DNA of 64,000 nt from Isoptericola sp. AK164 (GCF_029643425.1 NZ_CP119106.1:2604001-2668000), one strand, 5' to 3'. Positions 1 through 9,170 are shown, counted from the first letter of the stretch. A program made the numbers and translations. Notes: generated by a model not told the origin, from the letters alone.

Positions 1-949
1 GCGCGTCGACCGCGCCCTGGCGCAGCAGGGTCGACCGGATCCGGTCGGCGGGGGTCAGCAGGCGGTCGATCTCGACGGGGAAGTACCGCAGCAGCCCGGT
101 CACGCGGTCGATCAACCGGTCGCGGAAGTCGTCCGAGTACCGGTGGAAGCCACCGGCCAGTCGTTCGAGGATCCGGCTGCGATACCACCTGATCAGCAGC
201 TGGTCCTTCTTCTCGGACGGAGGCATGGCGACCACCGGCTGCAGCGACGACTCGAAAGAGCTCCAGTAGACGTCGAAGTCGTAGCCCCCCTTGTGGCTGT
301 TGTCGTCGTAGATCATCCAGCGGTAGCACGGGTAGTCCGCCAGGATCCCGATCCGGTCCGTCCGGGACCAGACCTCGGCGTTGTAGCTGAAGTCCTCGAG
401 GCGGACCGGGCCCTCGGGGAACGCGATGCCGTGCTCCAGGAGGAAAGACCGCCGGTACAGCTTGTGGGGCGTGATGCACTGCAGCCGCTGCTGGTCGAGC
501 CGGGTCCGCCCCTCCTGCGCCGGCCAGGACCGCCAGCCCGGGGTCAGCCACCCGGACACGACCTCCTTCGGGTGCACGACGTCCAGGTCGTGCCCCGCGG
601 CGAACTCGTACATCCTGCGCAGCGCCTCGGGGAACAGGTAGTCGTCGTGGTCGGAGAAGAACACGAACTCCGCCTCCGTCGCGGCGACCGCGACGTTGCG
701 CGGCCGCCCGGGCCACCCGGAGTTCGGGATCCGCTCGACGAAGACGTTCGGGTGCTCGGCCGCCACGGCCGCGAGCCGCTCGTAGGTGTCGTCGGTGGAG
801 CCGTCGTCGACGAACCGCAGCTCCCAGTTCTCCGCGTCCCAGCGCTGGGCCAGGACCGACGCGATCAGGTCGTCCAGCTCAGGGGGCGAGTTGTAGGCCG
901 CGACGACGACGCACACCTTGGGTCGCTGCTTCGTGGCGGGTGCGCTCAC
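1..949 (-). CDS. Family 2 glycosyltransferase, 3' end beyond the window
   Basis: Predicted GT-A inverting glycosyltransferase that would add a sugar to a surface glycan at the cytoplasmic face. At least 316 codons are present and no stop is reached at the left edge. The GTG at 949 has AGGAGG seven bases upstream. Near the N-terminus is the strand/loop VVVAAYN, then VDDGSTDDT (nucleotide binding) and SDHDDYLFPEAL, which carries the metal-binding DxD-type acids. Later aromatic and basic stretches are typical of capsule and teichoic acid GT2 enzymes, but the acceptor cannot be deduced. It follows the sulfotransferase at 981-1601 by 31 bases on the same strand and is probably co-transcribed with it. 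Confidence 0.85.
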   Translation of the reverse strand, partial: MSAPATKQRPKVCVVVAAYNSPPELDDLIASVLAQRWDAENWELRFVDDGSTDDTYERLAAVAAEHPNVFVERIPNSGWPGRPRNVAVAATEAEFVFFSDHDDYLFPEALRRMYEFAAGHDLDVVHPKEVVSGWLTPGWRSWPAQEGRTRLDQQRLQCITPHKLYRRSFLLEHGIAFPEGPVRLEDFSYNAEVWSRTDRIGILADYPCYRWMIYDDNSHKGGYDFDVYWSSFESSLQPVVAMPPSEKKDQLLIRWYRSRILERLAGGFHRYSDDFRDRLIDRVTGLLRYFPVEIDRLLTPADRIRSTLLRQGAVDA

Positions 950-980
950 GCCGTCCTCCTCGTGCGGTCGGGCGTCATCC

Positions 981-1601
981 TCAGTACCCGAACATCAGGT
1001 GGTCGAGGGCGTAGAAGTCCCGGAGCCGGTCCTCCAGCTCGGGGCTGATCCGCACCTCGCGACTGGACACGCCGCTGGTCTTCTCGCTCGTCCGGTCACG
1101 TCCCACGTGGGGCGGCAGGTCGAACCCGTGCTCGGCGTTGAGGCGCTCGACGACGGCGTCCAGCCCGTCCTCGAACGCGAAGACCTCGGCACCGGGCACG
1201 AGGTACTCCGCCTGCGGGCGGATGTGGTTGCCCAGCACGAACGGGTTCTCCTCGTACCGGGCCAGGATCTTCCGGGCCCAGCGGTCCACCGCGCGCTCGG
1301 AGGTGTCCACGTCGGTGCCGCGCCGCCAGACGTACTCCGAGCGGAAGCGCGCCAGCGGTTCGCGGACCACCATGAACACGGCCTCGAAGGACTCCAGCAC
1401 GAAGTTCTCCTGGAGCATCTCCCCGTGCATGTGCTGCGGCGTGCACCAGCGGAAGTTGTTGAGCGTGCCGGGCCCGATGCGCCCGTCGTGGTACGCGATC
1501 TGCCAGCCGGCGGCCTTGAAGTGGTTCTCGATCGACGACCCCCCGGTCTTGGGGACGTGGATGAAGAGCACGCCACGGCCGTCCTTGGTCAAGATCGGCA
1601 T
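981..1601 (-). CDS. Sulfotransferase family protein (PAPS-dependent)
   Basis: Likely transfers sulfate from PAPS to a carbohydrate. About 206 aa. The N-terminal strand-loop FIHVPKTGGSSI is the 5'-phosphosulfate-binding signature with the conserved Lys, and VVREPLARFRSEY matches the 3'-phosphate-binding region (R and S). It resembles the Sulfotransfer_2 class of carbohydrate sulfotransferases. The ATG at 1601 was chosen because GGAAAGG lies nine bases upstream; an in-frame start at 1643 would add 14 residues before the fold. It sits downstream of cysQ-cysD-cysN on the same strand behind a hairpin, next to a glycosyltransferase, so a sulfated surface glycan is the natural target. The acceptor is unknown. 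Confidence 0.8.
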   Translation of the reverse strand: MPILTKDGRGVLFIHVPKTGGSSIENHFKAAGWQIAYHDGRIGPGTLNNFRWCTPQHMHGEMLQENFVLESFEAVFMVVREPLARFRSEYVWRRGTDVDTSERAVDRWARKILARYEENPFVLGNHIRPQAEYLVPGAEVFAFEDGLDAVVERLNAEHGFDLPPHVGRDRTSEKTSGVSSREVRISPELEDRLRDFYALDHLMFGY

Positions 1602-1663
1602 GGGCTGGGACCTTTCCTCAGTGCCGCGAGCCACGACGGACACCTCGGCCGGACGTCATGACA

Positions 1664-1695
1664 GGTTCCTCGGCACCGACCGGTGCCGAGGAACC
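1664..1695. terminator. Hairpin terminator after cysN
   Basis: Near-perfect inverted repeat (GGTTCCTCGGCACC and its complement, at least 14 bp with a 4-base centre) between the cysN stop and the next gene on the same strand. There is no U-run, as is common in GC-rich actinobacteria. It probably ends or attenuates the cysQDN transcript. Confidence 0.7.
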
Positions 1696-1713
1696 GTCTG
1701 TTCAGGGGATCGT

Positions 1714-3024
1714 TCAGGACGCGTGCGGCAGGCCGCCGATCATCCCGGCGGCGACGGTCTTGTTCGTCGACTCGTCGACCAGGATGAACGAGCCCGTCTG
1801 CGGGTTCTGCTGGTACGGGTCGACGAACAGCGGCTGCGTGACCCGGAGCTGGATGCGGCCGATCTCGTTGAGCTTGATCTCGGTCGCCTCCTCGTCGCGG
1901 TGCAGCGTGTTGACGTCGACGCGGTAGTTGATGTCCTTGACCATCGCGCGCGCCCACCGGGTCGTGTGCTTGATCGCGTACTTCTTGCCCGGGACGAGCG
2001 ACGAGTCGGAGTCCATCCAGCAGATCTGCGCGTCGATGTTCTGCAGCGCCGCCGGAGTGTTGTTCGGCCGGGCGATCATGTCACCGCGGGAGATGTCGAT
2101 CTCGTCCGCGAGACGGACCGTGACGGCCATCGGCGGGTAGGCCTCGTCGACCGGCCCGTCGGCGGTGTCGATCGCCTCGATCGTGGTCTCCAGGCCCGTG
2201 GGCAGCGCCACGACCTTGTCCCCCGGCTTCATGACGCCGGAGGCGACGGTCCCGGCGTAACCGCGGTAGTCGCGGGCGTCGTGGGACTGCGGCCGGATCA
2301 CGTACTGCACGGGGAACCGGACGTCCATGAGGTTGCGGTCCGAGGCCACGTGCAGGCGCTCCAGGTGGCTGAGCAGCGCCGGGCCGTCGTACCACGGGGT
2401 GTTCTCGGAGCGGTTGACGACGTTGTCGCCCTCCAGCGCGGAGATCGGGATGAACGTCAGGTCGGGCACCCGCAGGCGGGAGGCGAACTCCGTGAAGTCC
2501 TTGCGGATGTTCTCGAAGATCTCCTCGGAGTAGTCCACGAGGTCCATCTTGTTCACGCAGACCACGATGTGCGGCACGCCGAGCAGCGTCGCCAGGAAGG
2601 TGTGCCGGCGCGACTGCTCGATGACGCCCTTGCGCGCGTCCACGAGGATCAGCGCGACGTCCGCCGTCGAGGCGCCCGTGACCATGTTCCGGGTGTACTG
2701 GATGTGCCCGGGGGTGTCGGCGATGATGAACTTGCGCTTCGGCGTCGCGAAGTAGCGGTAGGCGACGTCGATCGTGATGCCCTGCTCGCGCTCGGCGCGC
2801 AGGCCGTCGGTGAGCAGCGCCAGGTCGGTGTAGTCGTTCCCGCGGTCCTGCGAGACTTGCTCGACCGAGTCCAGCTGGTCCTCGAAGATCGTCTTCGAGT
2901 CGAACAGCAGGCGGCCGATGAGCGTCGACTTGCCGTCGTCGACCGAACCGGCCGTCGCGAACCGCAGCAGGTCCACGGAACCGTCGGTCAGGGCCTCGGC
3001 GGTGGTGTTCTCGGTGGTGGTCAT
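1714..3024 (-). CDS. cysN: Sulfate adenylyltransferase subunit 1 (GTPase)
   Basis: Regulatory GTPase of ATP sulfurylase: it couples GTP hydrolysis to formation of adenosine-5'-phosphosulfate (APS) from ATP and sulfate by CysD. 436 aa, the usual CysN length, with no fused CysC domain. G1 is GSVDDGKST, G3 is DTPGH, G4 is NKMD and G5 is SAL; the EF-Tu-like beta-barrel domains follow to the C-terminal IGGLPHAS. The ATG is 3 bases after the cysD stop without a clear Shine-Dalgarno, which suggests translational coupling. It is the last gene of cysQ-cysD-cysN and ends before a strong hairpin. Confidence 0.97.
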   Translation of the reverse strand: MTTTENTTAEALTDGSVDLLRFATAGSVDDGKSTLIGRLLFDSKTIFEDQLDSVEQVSQDRGNDYTDLALLTDGLRAEREQGITIDVAYRYFATPKRKFIIADTPGHIQYTRNMVTGASTADVALILVDARKGVIEQSRRHTFLATLLGVPHIVVCVNKMDLVDYSEEIFENIRKDFTEFASRLRVPDLTFIPISALEGDNVVNRSENTPWYDGPALLSHLERLHVASDRNLMDVRFPVQYVIRPQSHDARDYRGYAGTVASGVMKPGDKVVALPTGLETTIEAIDTADGPVDEAYPPMAVTVRLADEIDISRGDMIARPNNTPAALQNIDAQICWMDSDSSLVPGKKYAIKHTTRWARAMVKDINYRVDVNTLHRDEEATEIKLNEIGRIQLRVTQPLFVDPYQQNPQTGSFILVDESTNKTVAAGMIGGLPHAS

Positions 3025-3027
3025 GGC

Positions 3028-3930
3028 TTAGAAGTAGCCCTCTCGCTTGCGGTCCTCCATCGCGGCCTCGCTGACCTTGTCGTCACCGCGGGTCGCGCCA
3101 CGCTCGGTGATCCGCACGGCGGCGGTCTCCTCGACGATCGCCTCCAGCGTGCTGGCCTCGGACTCGACGGCGGCCGTCAGGTTGGCGTCACCGACCGTGC
3201 GGTAGCGCACGGAGCGGATCTCGGACGTCTCGCCGTCCTTGAGCGGCGTGAACTCGTTGACGGCGAAGAGCATGCCGTCCCGGTCCACCACCTCGCGCTC
3301 CTGGGCGAGGTACAGGTCGGGGATGTCGATCTGCTCGGCCGCGATGTAGGACCAGATGTCCAGCTCGGTCCAGTTGGACAGCGGGAACACGCGGATCGAC
3401 TCGCCCTGGTGGACGCGGCCGTTGTACAGGCTCCAGATCTCCGGGCGCTGGTTCTTCGGGTCCCACTGGCCGAAGTCGTCGCGGAAGGAGAACACGCGCT
3501 CCTTGGCGCGGGCCTTCTCCTCGTCGCGGCGCCCGCCGCCGAACGCCGCGTCGAAGCCGTTCTTCTCGACGGCCTCCAGCAGCACGGGGGTCTGGATCCG
3601 GTTGCGCGAACCGTTCGGCTCCTCGCGGACCAGCCCACGGTCGATCGCGTCCTGCACCGAGGCGACCACGAGCTGGATACCCAGCCGGTCGACCCAGCGG
3701 TCGCGGCAGTCGAGCACGGTCTGGAAGTTCAGACCGGTGTCGACGTGCATGATCGGGAACGGGATCCGCGCCGGCGCGAACGCCTTCGCCGCCATGTGCA
3801 GCATCACGATGGAGTCCTTGCCGCCGGAGAACAGCAGCACGGGGCGCTGCATCTCCGCGACGACCTCACGGATGATGTGGATGCTCTCCGCTTCGAGGCT
3901 GCGGAGCTGGCTCAGGACGTGAGATGTCAC
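3028..3930 (-). CDS. cysD: Sulfate adenylyltransferase subunit 2
   Basis: Catalytic subunit of ATP sulfurylase, an N-type ATP pyrophosphatase that makes APS. 300 aa, the normal length. The PP-loop FSGGKDSIVMLH lies near residue 37; VDTGLNF, FGGGRRDEEKARAKER and FPLSNWTELDIW are all CysD signatures. The open frame continues upstream, but the GTG at 3930 gives the family length, has AAGGAAGG in front, and overlaps the cysQ stop in a GTGA arrangement, so the two are probably coupled. The C-terminal KREGYF is typical. Confidence 0.97.
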   Translation of the reverse strand: MTSHVLSQLRSLEAESIHIIREVVAEMQRPVLLFSGGKDSIVMLHMAAKAFAPARIPFPIMHVDTGLNFQTVLDCRDRWVDRLGIQLVVASVQDAIDRGLVREEPNGSRNRIQTPVLLEAVEKNGFDAAFGGGRRDEEKARAKERVFSFRDDFGQWDPKNQRPEIWSLYNGRVHQGESIRVFPLSNWTELDIWSYIAAEQIDIPDLYLAQEREVVDRDGMLFAVNEFTPLKDGETSEIRSVRYRTVGDANLTAAVESEASTLEAIVEETAAVRITERGATRGDDKVSEAAMEDRKREGYF

Positions 3931-4823
3931 GACTGGGCACCTTCCTTGATCACCACGCCGACCTCCTGCAGCGCGTCCCGCAGGTGCGCGGCCAGGGCCG
4001 GGTGGCAGACGAACAGATCGGGGAGCCAGGGATCCTGGCGGTTGTACTCGAGAGCGGAGGCGTCGAGCCGGGTGGCCACGTGCCCCGCGGCGAGCGCGAC
4101 ACCGACAGGAGCCGCCGAGTCCCACTCGTATTGTCCACCGCCGTGGACGTAGGCGTCGACGGTGCCGTCCACGACCGAGACGACCTTGACGCCCGCGGAG
4201 CCCATCGGCACCAGCTCGACGTCGTCACGCTCGGCGAGCGCGGCGACGAACGCGGGCGGTCGGGACCGGCTCGCGGCGATGCGCAGCGGGCGGTCCCCGG
4301 CCAGCACGGCCCGGGCAGCGGCGTCCTGGTCCGTGGCCGACGACGGCGAGCCGGTGGTGTGGACCACCGCACGCGCGGGCAGGGCCACCGCCGACGTCGC
4401 GAGCCCGCCGGGACCGTCGGTCGCGTCGTCCACGCCGCGGGCCCAGAGCGCGACGTGCACTGCGAAGTCGTCCCGCCAACCGCCGGACGCCGCACCGTCG
4501 TCGGACCTCTCCGAGAACTCCCGGGTGCCGTCGAGCGGGTCGATGATCCAGACCCGGTCGGCGTCCAGACGGGCTGCGTCGTCTTTGGCCTCCTCCGACA
4601 GCACGGCGTCGGACGGACGGGCGTGCGCCAGAGCGGCGGCGAGCCACGACTGCGCGGCGGCGTCGCCGGCGTCCTTGAGCTCGCGAGCGTCGAACGAGCC
4701 GTCGGCGGCGTCGATCGCGGTGCGCAGCCCGAGCAGGACCTGGCCCGCCCCCTCCGCCAGTGCGACGGCGAGCGAGTCGTCGTCCAGAGCGGGGTCGGGA
4801 AGAGCCGGTACAGGCGTGGTCAT
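3927..4823 (-). CDS. cysQ: 3'(2'),5'-bisphosphate nucleotidase
   Basis: Inositol-monophosphatase-fold enzyme predicted to hydrolyse PAP, the by-product of PAPS-dependent sulfotransferases, to AMP. 298 aa. Metal-binding motifs are visible: [19 protein letters not shown], and EWDSAAPVG near the C-terminus. GAGGAG lies just upstream of the ATG at 4823; longer in-frame starts run into the divergent gene and were rejected. It is the first gene of the cysQ-cysD-cysN operon. With several sulfotransferases nearby, PAP recycling is a more likely role than inositol metabolism. The -10 box TAGCCT for this operon overlaps the divergent promoter. Confidence 0.9.
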   Translation of the reverse strand: MTTPVPALPDPALDDDSLAVALAEGAGQVLLGLRTAIDAADGSFDARELKDAGDAAAQSWLAAALAHARPSDAVLSEEAKDDAARLDADRVWIIDPLDGTREFSERSDDGAASGGWRDDFAVHVALWARGVDDATDGPGGLATSAVALPARAVVHTTGSPSSATDQDAAARAVLAGDRPLRIAASRSRPPAFVAALAERDDVELVPMGSAGVKVVSVVDGTVDAYVHGGGQYEWDSAAPVGVALAAGHVATRLDASALEYNRQDPWLPDLFVCHPALAAHLRDALQEVGVVIKEGAQS

Positions 4824-4876
4824 CGAGCTCCTCAGGGTCTCGGGAGATGGCGCACGTCGATTCGCGAACCTGGCCG

Positions 4877-4886
4877 AGGCTACCAT
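4877..4886. promoter_or_regulatory. Overlapping divergent -10 boxes (cysQDN / tauE-cysC)
   Basis: Plus strand: TACCAT at 4881-4886, placing the start of transcription at about 4893-4894, on the ATG of the small leader ORF. Minus strand: TAGCCT at 4882-4877, giving a leader of roughly 45 bases before cysQ. The two boxes share the TA at 4881-4882, so the operons seem to use one bidirectional promoter. A TTCGCGAA palindrome lies beside it at 4861-4868. No clear -35 is visible. Confidence 0.5.
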
Positions 4887-4893
4887 TGCCGCC

Positions 4894-4959
4894 ATGTCTG
4901 CCAGCCACTGCTCCCGGCGGTCGGCGAGCACCGTCCGCGGGCCGGAGGGCACGGCGTGA
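4894..4959 (+). CDS. Putative 21-residue leaderless leader peptide upstream of the TauE gene
   Basis: Short ORF of 21 codons (starts MSASHCSRR, ends GPEGTA) whose ATG lies 7 bases after a TACCAT -10 box, so it would be translated from a leaderless mRNA. Its TGA overlaps the GTG of the transporter gene (GTGA), a coupling arrangement. One Cys codon lies at position 6. Cysteine-containing leaderless uORFs that sense cysteine supply are known upstream of sulfur genes in mycobacteria; a similar role here is inference. The alternative is that the ATG is unused and this is plain 5' UTR. Confidence 0.45.
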   Translation: MSASHCSRRSASTVRGPEGTA

Positions 4960-5918
4960 TCGACGTCGACCCGGCACTCGTCCTGGGCGGCCTGCTGGTG
5001 GGCTTCGTCGTGGGGCTGACCGGCATGGGCGGCGGGGCCCTCATGACACCCATGCTGATCTTCGTGTTCCGGATCGACCCGCTGGTCGCCGTCTCGAGCG
5101 ACATCGTGGCGAGCCTGTTCATGAAGCCTGCCGGCGCCGTGGTGCACCTGCGGCGCCGGACGGTGAATCTGCGTCTCGTCGCCTGGCTCTGCGTGGGCTC
5201 CGTGCCCGCGGCGTTCAGCGGCGTCTTCCTGATCCGCGCCCTGCCGTTCGGCGACTCGCTGGACGAGGCGCTGCGGCTCGTCCTGGGCGTCGCGCTCCTG
5301 CTGGCGGCGACCCTGCTGGTCGTTCGCGCGACGATCGGGATGGTGCAGCACCAGCGCGCCCTGGGCGAGGGACCCGTTCGGCCCTCGAACGCGGGCGTGG
5401 TGGTCCGCCCGCTGCCCACCGTCGTGCTGGGGCTCGTCGCCGGCCTGCTGGTCGGCATGACCTCCGTCGGGTCCGGGTCGATCGTCATCGTGGCGCTGCT
5501 CATGCTCTACCCCGCGCTCAAGGCGTCCAACCTGGTCGGCACGGACCTGGTCCAGGCGGTCCCCCTGGTCGCGGCGGCCGCGGTCGGGCACCTGATGTAC
5601 GGCGACTTCTCCCTGGACCTGACCACCTCCCTGCTCCTCGGCGCCGTGCCCGGCGCCTGGCTCGGGGCGCACGTCTCGAGCCGCGCCCCCGGCGGACTGA
5701 TCCGGCGCGCCCTGGCCATCCTTCTCCTGGCCTCCGGGCTCAAGCTCCTGGGGGCACCGCTCGAGATCGTGCTGGCCGCCGCGGTGGTCGCCCTGGTCGG
5801 TGGGAACATCGCCTGGGTCGTGGTCCGCGAACGGCTGGCCCGGCACGCCCCACGCACCTCCTCGACGCCGGACCGGGCGTCGACCGCGACGACGAAGGAC
5901 GACACCGAACGCCCATGA
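4956..5918 (+). CDS. TauE/SafE family anion permease (sulfate/sulfite transport)
   Basis: Integral membrane protein of 320 aa, probably moving sulfate, sulfite or a related anion. Two repeats of hydrophobic segments carry the family's glycine-rich signatures: [14 protein letters not shown] in the first half and [16 protein letters not shown] in the second. GGAGGG lies 7 bases before the GTG at 4956, and the start overlaps the small leader ORF. The stop overlaps the ATG of the APS kinase gene (ATGA). Being in one operon with an APS kinase and divergent from ATP sulfurylase makes sulfate uptake the best guess, but direction and substrate are not readable from sequence. Confidence 0.88.
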   Translation: MIDVDPALVLGGLLVGFVVGLTGMGGGALMTPMLIFVFRIDPLVAVSSDIVASLFMKPAGAVVHLRRRTVNLRLVAWLCVGSVPAAFSGVFLIRALPFGDSLDEALRLVLGVALLLAATLLVVRATIGMVQHQRALGEGPVRPSNAGVVVRPLPTVVLGLVAGLLVGMTSVGSGSIVIVALLMLYPALKASNLVGTDLVQAVPLVAAAAVGHLMYGDFSLDLTTSLLLGAVPGAWLGAHVSSRAPGGLIRRALAILLLASGLKLLGAPLEIVLAAAVVALVGGNIAWVVVRERLARHAPRTSSTPDRASTATTKDDTERP

Positions 5919-7150
5919 ACCTCCCGGACACCACCCACGTCCTGACGCCCGACGAGCTCGACCTGCTCGAGCTCCACCTCGGCGGCGGTACCGCCACGCT
6001 CACCCTGCCGGGCGTCGCGCCCGGCAGGCCGGTGACCCTGACCGACGCGGAGAACACGCCGCTGGCGGTCCTCGACGGTTCCCGCGCGAGCGCCGTCAAG
6101 CCCGTCGCCCGAGCGGTCGGGCCGCACTGGGACCCGGCCGTGCGCCGCGGGGCCCACGACGTCGCCCACGAGATCCGCCGCGAGGTCGGACCGGAGGCGG
6201 ACGTCCTCGCGGTCGTCGTCGACGCCGCGCCGACACGCGAGGAGCTGGACGCCGTCGCCGGCCTCGTCGCCGGCGCGGCCGCCGTCCTGGTGCTGGTCCC
6301 GGCCGCCCGGCGCGCCCCCGCCCCCGGCGGCCTCGGGGCTCCCGGCCTCGCCCGGGTCGGCACCGTCGTCCACGCGGCCGTCGCCGCGGCATCCGCCGCG
6401 CCGGTGCGCACCGTCGTCGTCCCCTGGGCCCCCGACGCCGGCCTGCGGTGGCACGACGTCGCCGCGCGCCACGGCGCCGACCGGGTGGAGCGGCTGTCCG
6501 ACCACCGCGGCCCGGGCACGACCGAGCGACTGGCACACCTGGACACGCTGTGGTCGCAGGAGGTGGCGGCCCTGTACCCGCAGGACGTGGCACGCGAGGT
6601 CGAGGACGCCGCCCGCGGGGCCCGCCGGACGGGCACCGTCGTGTTCTTCACCGGGTTGTCGGGCTCCGGGAAGTCGACCGTCGCGCAGGCGCTCGCCGCC
6701 GAGCTCGACGACGAGGGCCGTCACACGACGCTGCTCGACGGCGACGCCGTGCGTCAGCACCTGTCCAGGGGGCTCGGGTTCGACAAGGCCTCGCGGGAGC
6801 TGAACGTCGAGCGGATCGGCTACGTGGCCTCGCTGGTGGCCTACCACGGCGGGACCGCCGTCGCGGCGCCGATCGCGCCGTTCGCGTCCTCGCGCGCGCG
6901 GGTCCGCGAGATGGCGGAGGCTGCGGGCCGGTTCCTGCTGGTCCACGTCTCGACCCCGCTCGAGGTCTGCGAGGCCCGGGACCGCAAGGGCCTCTACGCC
7001 AAGGCGCGGGCCGGGGAGATCCCCGAGTTCACCGGCATCTCCTCGCCCTACGAGGAGCCGACGGACGCCGACCTCGTGATCGACACGTCGGTGACGTCGG
7101 TCGAGGACGCCGTGGCGCAGGTGAAGGAGCGGCTCGCCCGTCAGGCCTGA
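5915..7150 (+). CDS. cysC: Adenylylsulfate (APS) kinase with N-terminal extension domain
   Basis: The C-terminal domain (about residues 240-408) is APS kinase, which phosphorylates APS to PAPS, the sulfotransferase donor. Motifs: P-loop GLSGSGKST at 247-255, [36 protein letters not shown] and [20 protein letters not shown]. Ordinary CysC is about 200 aa; this protein is 411 aa. The first 225 residues ([16 protein letters not shown], then a Rossmann-like alternating stretch) faintly recall the N-terminal part of ATP sulfurylase fusions, but I cannot assign them a function. The ATG overlaps the transporter stop by 4 bases, and the 3' end overlaps the convergent ABC gene by 10 bases. Confidence 0.93.
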   Translation: MNLPDTTHVLTPDELDLLELHLGGGTATLTLPGVAPGRPVTLTDAENTPLAVLDGSRASAVKPVARAVGPHWDPAVRRGAHDVAHEIRREVGPEADVLAVVVDAAPTREELDAVAGLVAGAAAVLVLVPAARRAPAPGGLGAPGLARVGTVVHAAVAAASAAPVRTVVVPWAPDAGLRWHDVAARHGADRVERLSDHRGPGTTERLAHLDTLWSQEVAALYPQDVAREVEDAARGARRTGTVVFFTGLSGSGKSTVAQALAAELDDEGRHTTLLDGDAVRQHLSRGLGFDKASRELNVERIGYVASLVAYHGGTAVAAPIAPFASSRARVREMAEAAGRFLLVHVSTPLEVCEARDRKGLYAKARAGEIPEFTGISSPYEEPTDADLVIDTSVTSVEDAVAQVKERLARQA

Positions 7151-8109
7151 GCGCCGTCGCGGTTCCGTCGGGCGCGGTTGCGGCGTTCGCCGCCGTTGCG
7201 GCCCCCCGACCGCGCCTGACGGTTCGCCCGGACAAACTGCCGGTAGGCCTCCGTCACCTGCTCGACCGGGCCGTCCATGACGAGCTGGCCCTGGTGCATC
7301 CAGAGCACCCGGGTGCACATCGCCTCGATCGTCGAGATCGAGTGGCTGACCAGGAACACCGTCCCCGCCTGCTGACGCACCTCCGCGATACGGGCCTTGG
7401 ACCGCGCCTTGAACGCGGCGTCGCCGGTGGCGAGCGCCTCGTCCACCATGAGGATGTCGGGCACGGCGGCCGAGCTGATCGCGAACCGCAGCCGCGCGGC
7501 CATGCCCGAGGAGTACGTCTTCATGGGCATGTCGACGAAGTCGCCGATGTCGGCGAAGTCGACGACCTCGTCGAACTTGGCGTCGATCTCCTTGGGGGTC
7601 ATCCCCAGGGCCAGGCCACCGATCTCGATGTTCTTCGCACCGGTCATCTGCGGCATGAGGGCCGCGTTGACCCCCAGCAGGGCCGGCTCGCCGTCGACGT
7701 AGACCGACCCGGAGTGCGGAGGGATGAGCCCGGTGATCGCCCGCAGGAGCGTCGACTTGCCGGAACCGTTGATGCCGACGATCCCGATCGACTCCCCGTG
7801 GCGCGCCGTGAACGACACGCCACGCACGGCGTGGACCTCGGAGACGGCGCCGACGTGCTGCCGGCCCGCACCGAGCAGCCGCTTGACGAAGCCCTGCCGC
7901 GGCGGCGCGGCCTCCTGCACGTGCAGGCCCTGCTGCCGGGCCTTCTCGCGCTTCTTGCCGCCGAAGACCCGGAACACGACGTGCAGGTCGTCCACGACCA
8001 GGCACGGGTCACCGAGCGGGATCGCCTCCGCGTGCTCTCCGGCGTCGTCCGCCTCGTCCTCCATGTCGAAGTCGAGATGGGCGTCCGCCTCGACGACGTC
8101 GTCAGTCAC
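7141..8109 (-). CDS. ABC transporter ATP-binding protein, polysaccharide/teichoic acid export (Wzt/TagH-like)
   Basis: ATPase partner of the ABC-2 permease encoded just upstream, expected to drive export of a lipid-linked polymer across the membrane. About 322 aa. Walker A is [11 protein letters not shown], the signature loop is [14 protein letters not shown], Walker B is [12 protein letters not shown], the H-loop is VSHS. An acidic N-terminal segment and a basic, Arg-rich C-terminal tail flank the domain; there is no large carbohydrate-binding C-terminal domain as in O9-type Wzt. The GTG at 8109 has GAGAGG upstream and overlaps the permease stop by 8 bases; 8127 is an alternative. Confidence 0.9.
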   Translation of the reverse strand: MTDDVVEADAHLDFDMEDEADDAGEHAEAIPLGDPCLVVDDLHVVFRVFGGKKREKARQQGLHVQEAAPPRQGFVKRLLGAGRQHVGAVSEVHAVRGVSFTARHGESIGIVGINGSGKSTLLRAITGLIPPHSGSVYVDGEPALLGVNAALMPQMTGAKNIEIGGLALGMTPKEIDAKFDEVVDFADIGDFVDMPMKTYSSGMAARLRFAISSAAVPDILMVDEALATGDAAFKARSKARIAEVRQQAGTVFLVSHSISTIEAMCTRVLWMHQGQLVMDGPVEQVTEAYRQFVRANRQARSGGRNGGERRNRARRNRDGAQA

Positions 8110-9094
8110 GTCCGTACCTCTCCTCACCGCGCCAGAAGATGATGAACCCGGCCACGAAGAACACCACGGCCCAGGCGGCGCCCAGGCCCCACATCAGCGG
8201 CTCCTGCACGAAGCTGTCCTCGTTCATCAACGAGGCCCGGCCCAGATACAGGTAGACGGCGATGGGCTGGAACTCCAGGATCGTGCCCATCCAGCCCTGC
8301 ATCCACTCGGGCAGCTCGCTCACGTAGCGCACGACGGGGAAGATGACTCCCGAGCCGTACATGGCCAGCCGCAGGATGAAGCCGATGACGTTGTCCAGGT
8401 CCGGGGTGATCGCGACCAACCGGGCCATGATGAACGCGAGACCCATGTTGAAGACCCACAGCATCGCCACGGCAGGGACGAGCAGCAGCCACTCCCAGGT
8501 GATCGGCACGGGCTCGTAGTCGGGCAGCAGGCCCGAGCCCAGGACGATCAGGCACATCACCACCAGCGCCGGGACGAGCGTCGCCAGGTGCGACATGACG
8601 TTCGACAGCGGCAGCACCGCGCGGGGGAAGTGCAACGACCGGATCAGGTTCGACCGCTTGGCGATCGACTGCGCCCCGCCGTTGACCGACTGCTCCACGA
8701 ACCGGAAGAGGAAGACCCCGATGACGATGAAGGCGATCGTGTTGTCGACCCCGCGGCTGACGTTGAGCAGCATCCCGAAGATCAGCACGTAGACCGCGGC
8801 GTTGAGGATCGGGTTGAGGACCGCCCAGAGCTGGCCCAGGTAGGTGTTCTGGTTGCGCGCGTAGGCGCTCGCTGTGCCGAGCACGCGGATGAAGGCCCCC
8901 CGCCGGGCCACGTCCTTGACGTACGTCCACAACGGCGGGCGCACGCCCATCCTGGTCAGGCCGTGCTCCTCGGCGATCGCACGGCGCTCGGCCGAGGTCG
9001 TCGTCGGCACGAGCGGGGGCGGCGGCTCGAGCGGGTCACGTCCCGCCGTTCGACGTTCTGCCGAGGTGGTGCTCGAGGTGGAGTCGGGAGTCAC
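8102..9094 (-). CDS. ABC-2 type permease for polysaccharide export (Wzm/TagG-like)
   Basis: Membrane subunit of the exporter, 330 aa. A cytoplasmic N-terminal tail contains a duplicated SAERR motif. The ABC-2 amphipathic region ARNQNTYLGQLWAVLNPIL precedes about six hydrophobic segments, and LHFPRAVLPLSNV and FRFVEQSVNGGA are typical of the Wzm family. The GTG at 9094 is the best start; AGG lies about 5 bases upstream. The gene overlaps the ATPase gene by 8 bases, so the pair is translated together. Which of the polymers made in the surrounding cluster is exported is not determined. Confidence 0.9.
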   Translation of the reverse strand: MTPDSTSSTTSAERRTAGRDPLEPPPPLVPTTTSAERRAIAEEHGLTRMGVRPPLWTYVKDVARRGAFIRVLGTASAYARNQNTYLGQLWAVLNPILNAAVYVLIFGMLLNVSRGVDNTIAFIVIGVFLFRFVEQSVNGGAQSIAKRSNLIRSLHFPRAVLPLSNVMSHLATLVPALVVMCLIVLGSGLLPDYEPVPITWEWLLLVPAVAMLWVFNMGLAFIMARLVAITPDLDNVIGFILRLAMYGSGVIFPVVRYVSELPEWMQGWMGTILEFQPIAVYLYLGRASLMNEDSFVQEPLMWGLGAAWAVVFFVAGFIIFWRGEERYGRD

Positions 9095-9149
9095 GTGACC
9101 TGCAAACCTGTCTTCCGGGGGGTGACGACCGACCGGGCCGGTCTCGTCA

Positions 9150-9155
9150 ATGCTA
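9150..9155 (-). promoter_or_regulatory. -10 box for the exporter genes
   Basis: TAGCAT on the minus strand, about 56 bases before the permease GTG, just inside the gap after the glycerophosphotransferase gene. It would give a leader of roughly 49 bases. No recognisable -35. Confidence 0.4.
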
Positions 9156-9170
9156 CAGCCGGGACGTCCG

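Noticed and set aside
1138-4152. 1004-codon plus-strand frame opposite cysN and cysD
   Set aside because: Clear shadow of well-conserved minus-strand enzymes, with no motif.
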